Shown in pieces: positions 37,048 through 49,069 of a stretch of DNA of 64,000 nucleotides. Below the pieces are notes generated by a model. It saw nothing but the letters and a program-made list of their open reading frames with translations, was not told where the DNA came from and did not search any database. Both the position numbers and the translations under genes were made by a program. Positions within the stretch are counted from its first letter, which is position 1. Each line of letters opens with the position of its first letter. This stretch comes from Impatiens glandulifera (Eukaryota > Streptophyta > Magnoliopsida > Ericales > Balsaminaceae): the NCBI RefSeq assembly GCF_907164915.1, contig NC_061862.1, forward strand, positions 123,841,533-123,905,532, read 5' to 3'.

Positions 37048-38239
37048 TGTTAGAAAAATTAAGTAAGTTAATTTTAACCGACCAGAGAACTAAATTAATC
37101 TCAACTTTCATGTGCAGGAACAGATCAAGCCGCATAAACCGCTGCAGAATATATCAAAGTAATCTGGCTCCAAATGATCAAGTCATGATCAAGAGGAACC
37201 GACTTCAACCTCTCAACTAGACCGGCTAGCAAGAAAGTTCTAAACTCCAGTCGGACCATATTACGAGAAGATCAACTGGAAACTTCGAAATATAAGATGA
37301 CATAATATGACGAAATAGATGCTTCTTGGGAAAATGCAAGAAGATAAGATCCGGATCAGAAGCATGTTATAAAACAATGATGATCCGCTTATCCAAGATC
37401 CGAAGCAAAATCTGAATCAGACAGCCGGAACGTGCATGTTTGCCATGTGTCCAAAACTGCAAGCCGCTTACGTCATCAGAACCTGACCGGTGGACGCATG
37501 CTTGCCAAGTGACAGAAAGATGAAACGTGCACGCAACATCTCTAAACCGACGTGGTTTCAGAATGACCAATCCTACGAAGAGAGAAGAAAATGACCGTTA
37601 GGACATTATTCACTATAAAAGGAAGACGAAAGGACTTCATTTAATATGGTTCTGAAATCTTAAGAGAGAGAAAATAAATCTCACGCGCGATCCAAAATAG
37701 CAATTTCAATTATCGAAAGCATTGTTGCAGTATTGAGTTATTTGTATTACATCAGAGTGAAGTGGTGTAACCGGCGAGTAGCGATTTAGGCTCATCCGGC
37801 ATTGTGTGAGTGTTGTAACATTCAAGTTAGTGGAGATCCTTCTCATAATCTGAAAAGAAAGGGTGACGTAGGAGTATTTACTCTGAACATCCATAAAAAT
37901 TCTTGTCTCGTGTCATTTCCCTTTATTTCCGGCTTACTTACTCTAAAACCGAACTATTACTAACCGAAACATAATCCTATTCCTTAACAAAAACCGGTCC
38001 ATCTATTTCTCTTTAACCGATTCCTTATAAACATCATCCAAACCTTACGTGTTACTTCAAGCTGAAATAGACATTTCCTCTCTTGAACCCGGTTCAAGAG
38101 TCTGTGACAGCTTGTGCAGTGTTAAGAACGGTTTTAGTCTTTAACCGGACTATCACCAATCAGAGTGTGTTGTGTTGTTGTAAGCGGTCTCCCCCAAAAC
38201 CGGAACCCCGGTACTCCAAGGGCGATCCCGATCCTAACA
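37048..38239. mobile_element. Solo LTR C (1,192 bp) inserted in the left LTR of B
   Basis: Starts TGTTAGAAAAATTAAG and ends GATCCTAACA, with TG...CA and short inverted ends (TGTTAG/CTAACA). The 5-bp duplication TAACA flanks it (37,043-37,047 and 38,240-38,244). The matching place in the right LTR of B (GTAAATAATACAAGGAG, near 42,825) is the empty site. A promoter-like ACTATAAAAGG lies near 37,611. No internal domain is present, so recombination between two LTRs probably removed it. Confidence 0.88.
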
Positions 38240-38839
38240 TAACACAAGGATTTTTATGGATGTCCGGAGATAAAGCTCCAACGTCACCCCTTCTTATGTT
38301 TTCAGAAGGATATTTACTAGAAGGCTTTGATTTGTATAGACACTATACAAACCTAGTCAAACACAAAGGAATTAACAATTGCATGTTTCTGAACTTCTAG
38401 CTAACACTCCGTTGAACATACAAACCCTGTTCAACTTACAATACTGAAATTTCACACAAAAAGAACAATAGATGAATTACAGAATATTCTTAGAGCGAGA
38501 GTAATAACAACGCTTCAATTCTTAATTTGTAGTTGGTTTGAGATAGTTCTATTTATAATGAAGTCATAGCAACGACCAAATTTTCCTTTTGAACACGTGT
38601 CAGCTATCCGTTGAACACACGCTAGGAGTACGAGATTGTACATCAGAGTATATGTGTTTGATCGTGGTGTGTACGGGACAGTACTGAACGTGGGTTGGAG
38701 GAATATTTGAGTATGTGGTAGACAAGAATTTATAGTGTGTTAAGTTGTCTTGGCAGACGGATGATAATGAATACTACTGATTGCCAAGCTGATGAGATGA
38801 GTAGATAATTATATTCTTCTTCAGACAACTGATATGCAT

Positions 38840-39255
38840 CAGACGCTTCTTCAAACAACCCGTCTGTAGAAGTTAGATGATGTTTGCCCGCGCACTTCTT
38901 CAGACTACTTGTCTGTATAAGTTCATACTACGTCTACTCGCGCACTTCTTCAGATTACCCTTCTGTAGAAGTTCAAATTACGTCTGCTCGCGCACTTTTT
39001 CAAACTACCCGTCTGTTGAAGTTAGACGACGTTTGCTCGCACACTTCTTTAAACTACCCGTCTTTAGAAGTTCATATTATGTCTGTCATGAACTTCTTAA
39101 GACTACCTATTTGTTGAAGTTAGACGACGTCTGCTCGCACACTTCTTAAGACTACTCGCCTGTAGAAGTTCAGACTATGTCTGCTCGCACACTTCTTTAG
39201 ACTACCCGTCTCTAGAAGTTCAGACTATGTCTGCTCGCACACTTCTTTAGACTAC
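38840..39255. repeat. 50-bp minisatellite in the left LTR of B
   Basis: About seven to eight units, each around ACTTCTTCAGACTACCCGTC, TGTAGAAGTTCAGAC and TACGTCTGCTCGCGC. Open frames through it, such as repeated SSDYPSVEV, come from the repeat and not from a gene. Confidence 0.9.
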
Positions 39256-39465
39256 ATTTGAAGACATACATCTTTTGAGTTGTACATACGCAAAGACAAT
39301 TTACACAATTTAGTTTTGTTCATACCAATCATTAAAACTATGTCAGTTATGTCGTATTGATTTAAACTTATTCACTTAAGTTTATTAAAATATTTTTCCT
39401 CAATTAATTATTTCTCTTTTATTTAATTTTCCCTTTTCTTTACTTAATTTAATGATTTTGTTAGA

Positions 39466-40330
39466 ATTTCTTTCAAAAGATTCATCAAAGACGATATGGA
39501 GAGATTCTTCAACAGTTAGAGTTTGGTTATTATACACTCTTTAAGCTTTGCTAACTGAAGAATAACCTAATATAATTCCAGCATCTGCTTTAGCATTAAA
39601 AGTAGCCAAATAATTTTTCTCATTGTTATGAATAAAACACTTACATCCAAATATCCTAAAATATGAAACTTTAGGAACTCTTCCATAAAATATTTCGTAA
39701 GGTGTTTTTATTAAAACTTTTATTAATCATTGACCTATTTTGGGTATAACATGTTGTGTTTATGGCTTCTGCCCAAATTCTTTGAGAGACATTTGAGTTA
39801 GTTCACATAAATCTCGCTGCTTCCTTTAGTGTCTTATTCCTCCTTTTAGCAACACCATTTTGCTATGGAGTTCTAGCATTAGAAAACTCGTGTTTAATAT
39901 CAGACTCCTCGAGGAAGGAAGATAGAGTTTTATTGGTGAACTCAGTTCCTCTATCACTTCTAATCTTTATGATTCTTAAAGATTTTTCATTTTGAAGTCT
40001 TCTAAGGATCTTAATAAGGTTTTCTATTGTTTGATCCTTAGATGCTAAAAATATAACCCAAATAAATCTAGAATAATCATCAATCATGACAAGGGTATAT
40101 CTCATTCCCCCTAAACTAATGACTGGAATTGGACCAAACATATCGATGTGCAATAATTCTAAGCACATTTCAGATTGAGTATTCATTTATTCTTAAATGT
40201 TGATTTGACTTGTTTGCCCATATGGCAAGTAGAAAATATCTTATCTTTTGAAAACTTCAATTTAGGCATTCCAGAAACTAAATCTTTTGAAAAGATGTTG
40301 TTAATGGTTTTAAAATTAAGATGGTTTTAA
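39466..40330 (-). pseudogene. Element B integrase region
   Basis: From the right: an integrase core with LELLHIDMFGPIPVISLGG, VMIDDYSRFIWV, then IKIRSDRGTEFTN; after a stop near 39,862 it continues TPYEIFYGR, FRIFGCKCFI and GIILGYSS. All belong to the copia integrase core and C-terminus. The sequence stops short at the 3' LTR (left), so reverse transcriptase and RNase H have been deleted. Confidence 0.85.
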
Positions 40331-41380
40331 TCTTTTATGTCATAGCCAATTTTATCATTTTTGGATATCATGCATAAGGATCAGAAGTCTTATTTTTCTA
40401 ATTAATTTTGTAAGAGTTTCGTACCCTGTTTCCTATCAACAGAATGTTGCCTTGTTCATCCTTAACAAGGCAATCATGTTTTTGAAAATCAATGGTATAG
40501 CCATTGTCACACAATTGGCTAATACTGACCAGGTTATATCACAAGTTTTCTACAAGCAACACATCTTTGATAGTAAAGTTACCATGGATAATCTTACATT
40601 TATCCATGGTTTTACCTTTGTTGTTATCACCGAAAGTGATTTTAGGCCCTGTGCACTTCGTCACTTCAATCAATAGTCATTTGTCACCGGTCATATGTCT
40701 GGAGTAGCCATTGTCCAGATACCAGACCGACTCCTCCAGAAACCTGTCCTTATGTACCTACAAATAAACATTTTTACAACTTTTGGTACCCATATTTACT
40801 TAGGTATGTGGTTGATCAGTCCCTTGGAGATCCATATTTTGGTGATTTTGATGGATCTCCCATTTTGTGTGGTTAGCAATGCGTATAATTTAGGCTTAGA
40901 AGACATCTTCCTGTCAGCAATTGATCCGTTAACTTTAGAGGATGGCGAAAACTTCTTGACTTTTTATTAAGTTTTTGCTTGCCAGACTTACTGACTACCT
41001 TCTTCTTGGGCTTAAGCGAACTTGAAGTTGACTTCACATAAATAATTTCATCCTTTGAAGTTAAATCATCACAAATTGGATCAGCTCCACTACTAGTTAA
41101 ATGTCCCTTGACAAAGCTTATAGGCTTAAACTCGCCTTTTACTAGGTTCAACTTTTTATTGGACTTGTCTGAGTTTCTATAGTCAAATCCTAAACCGGAT
41201 TTGCATCCGGGTCCCTAGATTTCGTCCAGGAACTGACCACATAAGTCAAACATTCATTTTTAGAAAAAAGAGTTTGAATGTTTTCCTTGAGCTTCTCATT
41301 CTCAGATGAGAGCTCAGCCATTTTCAAAACTTGTTGATCATTGTTTTGAGATGAAGGAGGGCTATTAGATTTGTTTTTCA
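40330..41380 (-). pseudogene. Element B protease / linker region
   Basis: Weak minus-strand frames (40,873-41,151 and 41,190-41,381) with KPKKKVVSKSGKQK and SSENEKLKENIQTLFSKNE lie between gag and integrase. Their order fits the gag end and protease/pre-integrase part. The protease active site is not visible; frames are broken. Confidence 0.5.
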
Positions 41381-41383
41381 CAT

Positions 41384-42635
41384 TCAGTTCATTAAAGGAA
41401 TCTTATCTGATAGCTTCTTGTACTCAATGACCATGTCATTGTGTGTAGTAGTTAATTCATCTTGTGTGAACTCGTTTGAGGAGAAGTAAAATACTTTAGA
41501 GTCATCATCTTCCATGAAGCACTTAGCGACTTCATCATCACTATGGCTTGATGAGGAGTTGTCTAAATCGTTGTCGGCCCATTTTCCTTTTCCTTTAGCA
41601 TCCAGAAGAGCTTTCTGATCCTTCTTGTTCTTCTTGTCATCTCGCTTCGGCTTTCTGCATTCTGTCTTGAAGTGTCCTAGTTTATCACAGTTAAAACACT
41701 TCAAATTAGCCTTATAATCACTGATATTATTATTATTATTTGAAGAACTTGAGTTAGAATGGGTCTTCTTAATGAATTTTCCAAATTTCTTCACGAAGAG
41801 AGCTATGGTATTAGTGCTAATTTGCTTAGCAGATTTCACAGCATTGGCGGCAGGTGGCTCCTCAGTAGTCACCAACACCTTGGTTGAGATGGATGATGTG
41901 GATGACTGCTTTTCGTTCCTAGAGTTTAACTCAAACAAATAAGCCTTAAGATCGTTGAACAGATCATGAAATTCTATCTTGTTGAGGTCTTTGGATTCCC
42001 TCATGACATCGTCTTTATATCCCATTCTCTGGGCAGAGCACGCATGACTTTGATTGAAACCTCTCTATTGCTATATGTCTTGCCCAAAGTGGAGAGATCA
42101 ACTATGATTCTACTGAATCTTTCATCGAATTCAGTCATTTTCTCTCAGGACGCATCTTGATGTTGTTGAATTGTTGTGTGACAACCATGAGCTTATTTTC
42201 TTTGGTTTGTTCATTGCCCTCACATAATTAAGTCAACCTCTCCCAAATTTCTTTGGCACAAGTGCATGATATGATCTTACTAAACATGTTATTATCCAGC
42301 GTCTTGTAAAGAATGTCTTTGGCCATATTGTCGAGGTTATTCTTCCTCTTCTCTTCAGCGGTCCACTTAGACCTTGGTTTCTCCTTCATCAAAGGAGTAC
42401 CATCGGAGGTAGTGGTGGAGTTGGCCTTCATGATTTTCATTGGGCCATTGGTGGTGACATACCGCATGTCATCATCTAGGGTGGCCAAATGCGCTTGCAT
42501 TCTTATCTTGCATTGATCATAGTTTTCCTTTGAGAACATAGGGATCTTACTTGGGAGTGACATGCTTTTGATATCTGATGATGGTTGAGAATATAAAACA
42601 TTTGCTCTAATACCACTTGTTAGGACCGGTGTCAA
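41384..42635 (-). pseudogene. Element B gag with zinc knuckle
   Basis: The N-terminal part (42,635-42,228) reads SKIPMFSKENYDQCKIRMQA, then MAKDILYKTL and ISCTCAKEIWERL, the gag pattern of the DUF4219/UBN2 type. The later part (42,025-41,384) holds the knuckle CFNCDKLGHFKTEC near 41,650-41,700, followed by a Lys-rich stretch. A frame break separates the two. It starts next to the primer site. Confidence 0.88.
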
Positions 42636-43499
42636 CTATAGAGAGATGGAGGGGGTCTGAATATAGTTGACAACTTAACACTTTCAATTCGATTTAAATT
42701 TTGTTAGAGATTAAGATTTGATTCTATTCTTCACAAATCTTTGCAAGCTCTTGAATAGAATCAAGTGCGGAAATGCTTGCTCGATTTGAAGCGGTAGATA
42801 AACGATTGAACAATGCGGAAAGTAAATAATACAAGGAGTTTTATGGATGTTCAGAGATAAAGCCTTTACGTCACCCCTTCTTCTATTTCTATAAGGATAT
42901 TCACTAGAAGGTTTTTCTTTGTATAAACACTACACAAACCCAGTCAAATACACATGACTTAACAACTTCCTGTTTTTGAACTTCTAGCTAAGACTCTGTT
43001 GAACAGACAAACGATATTCAACTGACAATACTGAAATTCACACAGAAAAAATAATAGATGAATTACATAATATTCCTAGAGCGAGAGTAAGCACAACTTT
43101 TCAATTATTAATTCGCAGTTAGTTAGAGAGAGTTTGAGAGAGTCGGTGATTCTCCATTGTACTCTACTTTCTATTTATAATGAAGTCGTAGAAACAGTCA
43201 AATCTTCCTTTTGAACATGTGTGAGCTATTTGTTGGAGGCACGCCAGGAGTACGAGATCGTACATAAGAGTTTATGTGTTTGATCGGGGTGTGTCAAATC
43301 GTACTATGGAATATATTCAGAAGAATGTGGTGTACGGGACAGTACATAACTTAGGTTGGAGGAATATTTGAGTACGTGACATACAAGAATTTATAGCGTG
43401 TTAAGATGACTTGGCAGACGGCTAATAATGAATATTGTTGATTGCAAAGCTGATGAGATGACTAGATAATTAGATGCTTCTTCAGTCGGCTGCTGAAGA

Positions 43500-44080
43500 A
43501 ATGCATTAGACGATTCTTAAAACAACCCGTCTGTAGAAGTTAAACTATGTCTGCTCGCGCACTTCTTTAGACTACCCGTGTATAGAAGTTCGAACTACGT
43601 CCACTCGTGCAATTCTTTAGACTACCCGTCTATAGAAGTTCAGACTACATCTTCTCGCGAACTTCTTCAGACTATTTGTCTATTGAAAAGTTATACGACT
43701 CCTACTCGCACACTACTTCAAACTACCCGTCTGTTGAAGTTCGACGACGTCTGCTCGCGCACTTCTTTAGACTACCCGTATGTAGAAGTTCATACTACGT
43801 CTGCTCGTGCATTTCTTCAGACTACCCATATGTAGAAGTTCAGACTACGTCTTCTCGTGCACTTCTTCATATTACCCGTCTGTTGAAGTTAGACGATGTT
43901 TGCTCGCGCAGTTCTTCAGACTAGATGTCTGTAGAATTTTAGACTACGTCTGCTCGCGTACTTCTTCAGACTACATGTCTTTAGAAGTTTAGACTACGTC
44001 AGCTTGCGTACTTCTTCATACTACACATATGTAGAAGTTCAGACTATGTCTGCTCGCACACTTCTTTAGACTACATCTGA
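43500..44080. repeat. 50-bp minisatellite in the right LTR of B (longer array)
   Basis: About eleven units of the same 50-bp type as in the left LTR. The copy number differs between the two LTRs of one element. Confidence 0.9.
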
Positions 44081-44284
44081 AGACATACGTGTTTTGAGTT
44101 GTATCTGCACAAAGGCAATTTACACAACTTAGTTTTGTTCAGACCATATCATTAAAACTATGTCAACTATGTCGTATTGATTTAAACTTATTCACTTAAG
44201 CTTATTAAAACATTTTTCCTTAATTAATTATTTCTCTTTTAATTAATTTTCCCTTTTCTTTATTTAACTTAATCTAACATTAGG

Positions 44285-44675
44285 TTTAAGTATTTCCACC
44301 ATTGGTGAAGATAAATTTTATATGTATGTACCATCTTTGATGATGATGATGTTTTTGAAGGTTTATGTAATCCGTTAGATTGTAAATCTTAATTTGCAAA
44401 AACACTAGGTAACCAATTATATGTGATATAATGGATTACTTAAGCCGCCTAAAGGACCAATGGTTTTAATATTTTCGAAGATGTTTACAATGAAATTTTG
44501 ATGTGGAGTTATACATCGAGAGGAGCATAATCGAGTAAAGAGAAGATGTTACCAAGAAGGTGACAATGTTGTTGATATGCTAGAAGTTGCTGGATTTGGG
44601 AGTTATGAGACTTTGTTTGTTGACAAAGCAAATGGTGAAATACAAGAGGAAGATAACTTGTAAATTAAGGTGAAG
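44285..44675 (+). other. Internal 3' part of element A
   Basis: A short remainder of A between B and A's right LTR. It repeats the ATGTATGTACCATCTTTGATGATG words seen at 36,590-36,660 and has no coding domain. Confidence 0.6.
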
Positions 44676-45222
44676 TGTTGAGAATAGATTTACAATATTA
44701 CAAATATGGTTTATTCATGGTACACAATATTAGTACAAAGAAATGATATATTCAACAAAAGGAAACTATATGTTTTGGTGTATAATCTTGATATTAGGAA
44801 ATAAAATTATCACAAAAGAAAATTAGATTTTTCATTATGAAAATACAATTAGGAAATATGGTAATTATATTTTGTAAGCTCTTTGAGAGATTTGGAAAAA
44901 TATTGATATTGACCTAATTTGGGCTTATTTAAAGGTGTAGTCAGGCACTTTAAAAAGTCAAGTGTTTGTCTTGAGAGCATCGCTTCCTTGTGAGTTGTGT
45001 GTGATCTTTCATTATGAGAGAATCATTGTATTACTTCTATAACAATCTTGATAATAAAGTTGAGAGTCTCTTCTGCTTCGAAAGTGGATGTAAGTCTATT
45101 TTGGCCGAACCACTATAAATCTTATGTTTGCGTTTTTTAGTTGTTTTCTTTAGTTTCCGCAATTGTTCGGTGTTGTTGTTATTCTCGCATTAAGGTATAC
45201 TTCATATCCTAGTATCCTAATA

Positions 45223-46212
45223 ATTTTCTCTTCTAAAGAGCCAATCTGGCCTTTATTTTATCAACGATAGGGTTCCAGATGTCTTTACAACTAGCCTTGG
45301 CTCCAAACAGAAAACCCAGGTACTTAGAAGGAAGATGACCAATTTTAAATCCCAAAATATCAGTCAATGCATGTGTGTTTGGGATGTCACCAATGAAAAA
45401 GAGTTTTGACTTGTCTATATTAATCTTGAGTCTCAAATACACCTCAAACATGTTGAGGATCTTCCTAAGAACATGGAGGTTATCGAAAGTGGGCTCTACA
45501 AGATGAAGTGTGTCATCTGCAAAAAGAAGATGAGTGATGAAGTTAGCCAATCTAAATATTCTTAAATTTATCCCTGTGAAAAGCCTTTCGTTGGCTTCCC
45601 TCTCGAAAAGCTTAGATAATCCTTCCATGGCAATAGTAAACAAAAGGGGCGAAACAGAATCTCCTATCTAAGACCCATCGAGCTCTTAAAAAATCCACAA
45701 ACTTCACCGTTAATAATGATAGAGAACCTGAGTTCAAAGATGCATGTTTTAATCCACTTTCTCTACTTTTTCCCAAAACAATCTTTTCTTGGATAAAGAA
45801 GAAAGTCCTAGTTGACATGATCGAAAGCTTTCTCGATGTCTAATTTGCAAAGGAAACTCCTCTCCTTTTTTCGAATGACGTAATGCACTCGTTAACGATG
45901 AGTGAGGCATTAGAGATATGTCTTCCTTGAATAAGAGTCATATGATTATGAGTGATAAGGTTCGACAAGAGGACTTTGTGCCTATTTGCAATGTTTTTAG
46001 CCAAAATATTATAGTAACTAAAAACAAGGCTAATAGGCCTAAAGTGTTTGAGCTCTCTCGCTCCATGAATCTTTCTAATAAGAACAATGAAACTAAATTT
46101 ACAATTTTTTTCAAAAGAGGCCATCTTGTAAAAATGCTTAAACGACCTTAAATAGTCATCTTTAATGATCTCCCGAAATTCTTTGATGAATGCAACAATA
46201 TAATCGTTTGTT
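45223..46212 (-). pseudogene. LINE 1 reverse transcriptase
   Basis: From the right: FSFIVLIRKIHGARELKHFRPISLV, then IQGRHISNASLIVNE (RT motifs), and in the left frame HLLFADDTLHLV with the catalytic Asp pair near 45,520, then KINIDKSKLFFIGD and LPSKYLGFLFGA. A stop/frame break near 45,660-45,840 separates the two parts. It copies LINE RNA at the target site in active relatives. Confidence 0.88.
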
Positions 46213-46218
46213 CTAGGG

Positions 46219-46368
46219 TTTTTTTTGGGAATTGAAGGAGAACTAGTATGACACCCCACATCCATGGTCCCCTCTTAAACTTAAAGCACTTTCATATGGA
46301 ATCGAACTCGTGACCTTTTGGTCTCTTAAGACGACTCTTACCATTGGGCTACCTTGGTGGGATTGGTG
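46219..46368 (-). mobile_element. tRNA-derived SINE inserted in LINE 1
   Basis: On the minus strand it starts CACCAATCCCACCAAGG. The polymerase III A box TAGCCCAATGG is at 46,351-46,341 and the B box GTTCGATTC at 46,307-46,299. It ends in eight A residues (46,226-46,219). The direct repeat CTAGGGTTTT/CTAGGGGTTTT flanks it (46,213-46,222 and 46,369-46,379). Without it the LINE frame reads on across DKTPRTNDY. About 150 bp; the SINE family is not named here. Confidence 0.8.
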
Positions 46369-46427
46369 CTAGGGGTTTTATCTCCATCATAGTCAGAAAT
46401 GGCTTTCCAGATCTCATCGATCGTGAA

Positions 46428-47548
46428 TAGGGGTGGGTTGACACTGTATACCTTCATTTTTTATTCATAACTTACCGAAAGTTTTGGCATAGAAAAAATT
46501 CATACATTAACCTTACCTTGATTTCGGTATACTTTAATTTTGGTACGGTATCGATATTCTACATTTCATATCTAAAAATATATTATATTAAATAAAAAAA
46601 CCAATTTAATATAGTTACTGCATAAATGTTACACAAAATTAAAAATTAAGGATATTTATCATAAAATAAAATATTTTATGAAAATCCAACATTTTTAAAA
46701 ACTAACCAATGTTAAACATTAAATTTAGTTACAAAATTAAAATTATCAAGAATAAACATAAGTATATAGTCTTTAAGTTAGACTAAAATGAATAGAAGAG
46801 ATTCAAAACGATCTTCAATACCATTTGTATCTGTAATTTTTTTTAATAAATTGATAATACAGTTAATGTTAGATAATAATAATAATAATAATAATAAATA
46901 TTAGTTAATTTAGACTTAATTAATAAAAATTTCTAACTCTTCTTAATTTATTCATTTTCATTGAACAATTCAAGTTCATCACATGTAGGATATTTTCTTA
47001 AGTTGAATTCATCTTCTTTTAACCAATTATTTGTGTACACCAATACCTCCACCATTTTAAGACTCAAATTGCTCCTAAAAAGATTAACTATCCTTTTACC
47101 TAAGCTAAAAGCAAACTCATTAGTAACCACTGAGTATGAGATTGCAAAAATATCCTTGACAATAATTGAAAGGATTAGGTACTCATTTCCACCGCTCCAA
47201 GAGATTGAAAGTTTGGTTGGATTTTTTTTCAATCTTATCGTCTAGAGATGACATATATTGAATAATATAAAAGTATAATTATATTTTGATTTGATTTTAA
47301 AAATTTACGTTTCTATAATTAAATTAATTTAAATTTATTTATTACCTTATAAGTAATATATATATATATATATATATATTAATTTAGAAATATTGTTCGG
47401 TATATCACGATATACCAAAATTTTGAAAAATTCATACCTTAACGTACGAATAATTTCAGTATCGGTATACCTTAAAAATTAATATTTTTGATATATTGCG
47501 GTATGGTATTTTCGATATACCTATAATACCAGTAATTTCCCACCCCTA
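46428..47548 (-). mobile_element. hAT element (1.1 kb, non-autonomous) inserted in LINE 1
   Basis: The termini TAGGGGTGGG and CCCACCCCTA are perfect inverted repeats of hAT type. The 8-bp duplication is ATCGTGAA (46,420-46,427) and CTCGTGAA (47,549-47,556). Removing it restores LINE text WEFTIDEIW. Subterminal regions are rich in GGTATACC-like words. Inside, on the minus strand, is only the transposase C-terminus. Confidence 0.92.
46948..47232 (-). pseudogene. hAT dimerisation domain inside the hAT element
   Basis: YLILSIIVKDIFAISYSVV, then EFAFSLGKRIVNLFRSNLS and VEVLVYTNNWL: the BED-type hAT C-terminal dimerisation domain, about 90 residues. The remaining transposase is missing, so movement would need a helper in trans. 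Confidence 0.85.
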
Positions 47549-48240
47549 CTCGTGAACTCCCATCCAATGAAAACCCTTTGATCATTAAGCATCTCGCTAG
47601 TCCGCTTAGTGAGGAGATCTTCGTAGAAAGAGAGAATAGAGTCTTTAATGGTTGACGGATCGAAAGTCTCAACCTCATTAACCTTAAGAATAGATATCTA
47701 GTTGTATTTACTACGCAAATTAGCAAATTTATGGAAAAATCAGCTATTTGAATCCCCATCGTTGAGCCACAAACAACAAGATCTCCTCCTAGTGTTATTC
47801 TCCTCCCATTTGTAAAAATAATCGAGTCGCTCCATTAGTGTGAATATATTGGATGCCTTAATGTCTTTGAGAGCACGTTCTTCTTCCAACTTATCGAAAC
47901 GCTCCATTAGAAATGTTTGAATGGAGGGAACCAAAGTTGGTTTTCTTCCATTATCTTATAAATATTTTGAGATTTTGAAGTATGTGAAATGGGATAAAAG
48001 ATGATATTCCCTCTACCATAGGATGATTGGACCACCATTTCCCCACTTCCTACACGGAATTATGATATGAGAGAAGAGCGTTTTCGAATCTGAATGGAGG
48101 TTTTGGTTGGATAGGCTACAAGTAAGGATAATAGATTTGTGGTCTGAAAGGCAACGTTGAGTTCTAGAGCATTGGTTCTTTGTGGAGTAGAGGCTCACCC
48201 AACTAGAGTAGTAGAGAAATCTATCGATTCAAGACATACT
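47549..48240 (-). pseudogene. LINE 1 linker between endonuclease and reverse transcriptase
   Basis: Frames with ERFDKLEEERALKDIK, then CCLWLNDGDSNS (usual W-x-x-x-GD-x-N motif before the RT) and the LSDHKSIILTC end of the endonuclease near 48,150. Several stops. Confidence 0.75.
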
Positions 48241-49012
48241 CATGTCATCACTATCACTTCGTCGAGGTTATTTTGATCCCTCAAGGATAGTGTCTATAAG
48301 AAATGATTCACTAATGAAAGTATTAAATATGTTCATCTCCCTTGTAAATCCTCTCGGGTTTTTTCTTTCGCTTGGAGATCTGACGAGGTTGAAATCACCA
48401 CATATGCACCACAATAAAGCCCAATGAAAAATAATATCGTTAAGTTCCTGAATTAATCTTAGTTTGTTGTTGTAATTCACTAGACCGTACACAACACTAA
48501 AGGCCCATAAATTCCCATTATAGGCATTTGAATTTGATGGAACAGAGTGAGAGTCCATAATAATCTCTTTATCTTTGAAAAGATCTGCATTCCAAAGGAT
48601 AAGAATACTTCATGAGTGTCCATGATCATTTAAGTTTGTCAACATAAAGTTGTAATTTCAAATAAGGGCTATAAGAAGACCTTCTCCGAGATTTGTGATG
48701 AGGCTTTCCTGAATCATGATCATTTAAGTTTGTCAACATAAAGTTGTAATTTCAAATAAGGGCTATAAGAAGACCTTCTCCGAGATTTGTGATGAGGCTT
48801 TCCTGAATGGTAATAATATCGCATTTATAAGAGTTAATGTATGAAAACACTATATTTCTCTTTTTGGAGTTATTAAGCCCCAACACATTCCACGAAAAGT
48901 TTTTCTTAACATAGAGAATTTGTGGAGTTGAGTGTCCCTTGTGCCTCCTCACCAACATTAGAGGGCGGTGGAAGGTCACCTGCTTCAATTTCTGATCCCG
49001 CCATGGGTCCAC
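48240..49012 (-). pseudogene. LINE 1 endonuclease (EEP) domain
   Basis: WNVLGLNNSKKR, then DIITIQES (first acidic site), near 48,930-48,800; then WAFSVVYGLVNY, CGDFNLVRSPSERKN and FNTFISESFLIDTILEG near 48,500-48,270. These are motifs of the AP-endonuclease-like domain that nicks target DNA. A 94-bp tandem duplication (48,621-48,808) disrupts it. Confidence 0.85.
48621..48808. repeat. 94-bp tandem duplication in LINE 1
   Basis: CATGATCATTTAAGTTTGTC starts at 48,621 and again at 48,715; the whole 94-bp unit, through GGCTTTCCTGAAT, is repeated almost without change. Confidence 0.92.
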
Positions 49013-49069
49013 TATAATTCACCCCTTCAATGTTATTATAGTTAAAAATACACTATATTCCTTTCGAAA

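Larger units (their letters stand above)
36839..44279 (-). mobile_element. Copia retrotransposon B, minus strand, nested in A, lacking reverse transcriptase
   Basis: The right repeat 42618-44279 (its 5' LTR on the minus strand) runs TGTTAGGACCGG...AATCTAACA. The left repeat starts AGTTAGGATCGG at 36,839 and ends near 39,455, with solo LTR C inside. The duplication TTAGG flanks both sides (36,834-36,838 and 44,280-44,284). Beside the 5' LTR the minus strand reads TGGTATTAGAGC (42,604-42,615), a primer site with one change. Gag and integrase remain; reverse transcriptase and RNase H are missing. Confidence 0.88.
34022..45222 (+). mobile_element. LTR retrotransposon A (11.2 kb with nested B and C)
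   Basis: LTRs 34022-34557 (536 bp) and 44676-45222 (547 bp) share TGTTAAGAATGGATTTACAA versus TGTTGAGAATAGATTTACAA and continue similar to the end (CCCAACA versus CCTAATA). The primer site TGGTATCAGAGCGAGG starts at 34,560. The target duplication in LINE 1 is GTTTG on the left and ATTTT on the right; each is one change from GTTTT, which is the base run expected in the uninterrupted LINE frame (KRKLL). Element B removes or replaces much of the interior. Confidence 0.82.

Noticed and set aside
38877..43992. Open frames with repeated SSDYPSVEV-like residues in element B LTRs
   Set aside because: By-product of the 50-bp minisatellite, present in several frames at once and located in LTRs.
46255..46365. 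A functional tRNA gene on the minus strand
   Set aside because: A and B boxes fit, but the segment does not fold as a tRNA, has an A-tail and lies between target duplications, so it is a SINE.
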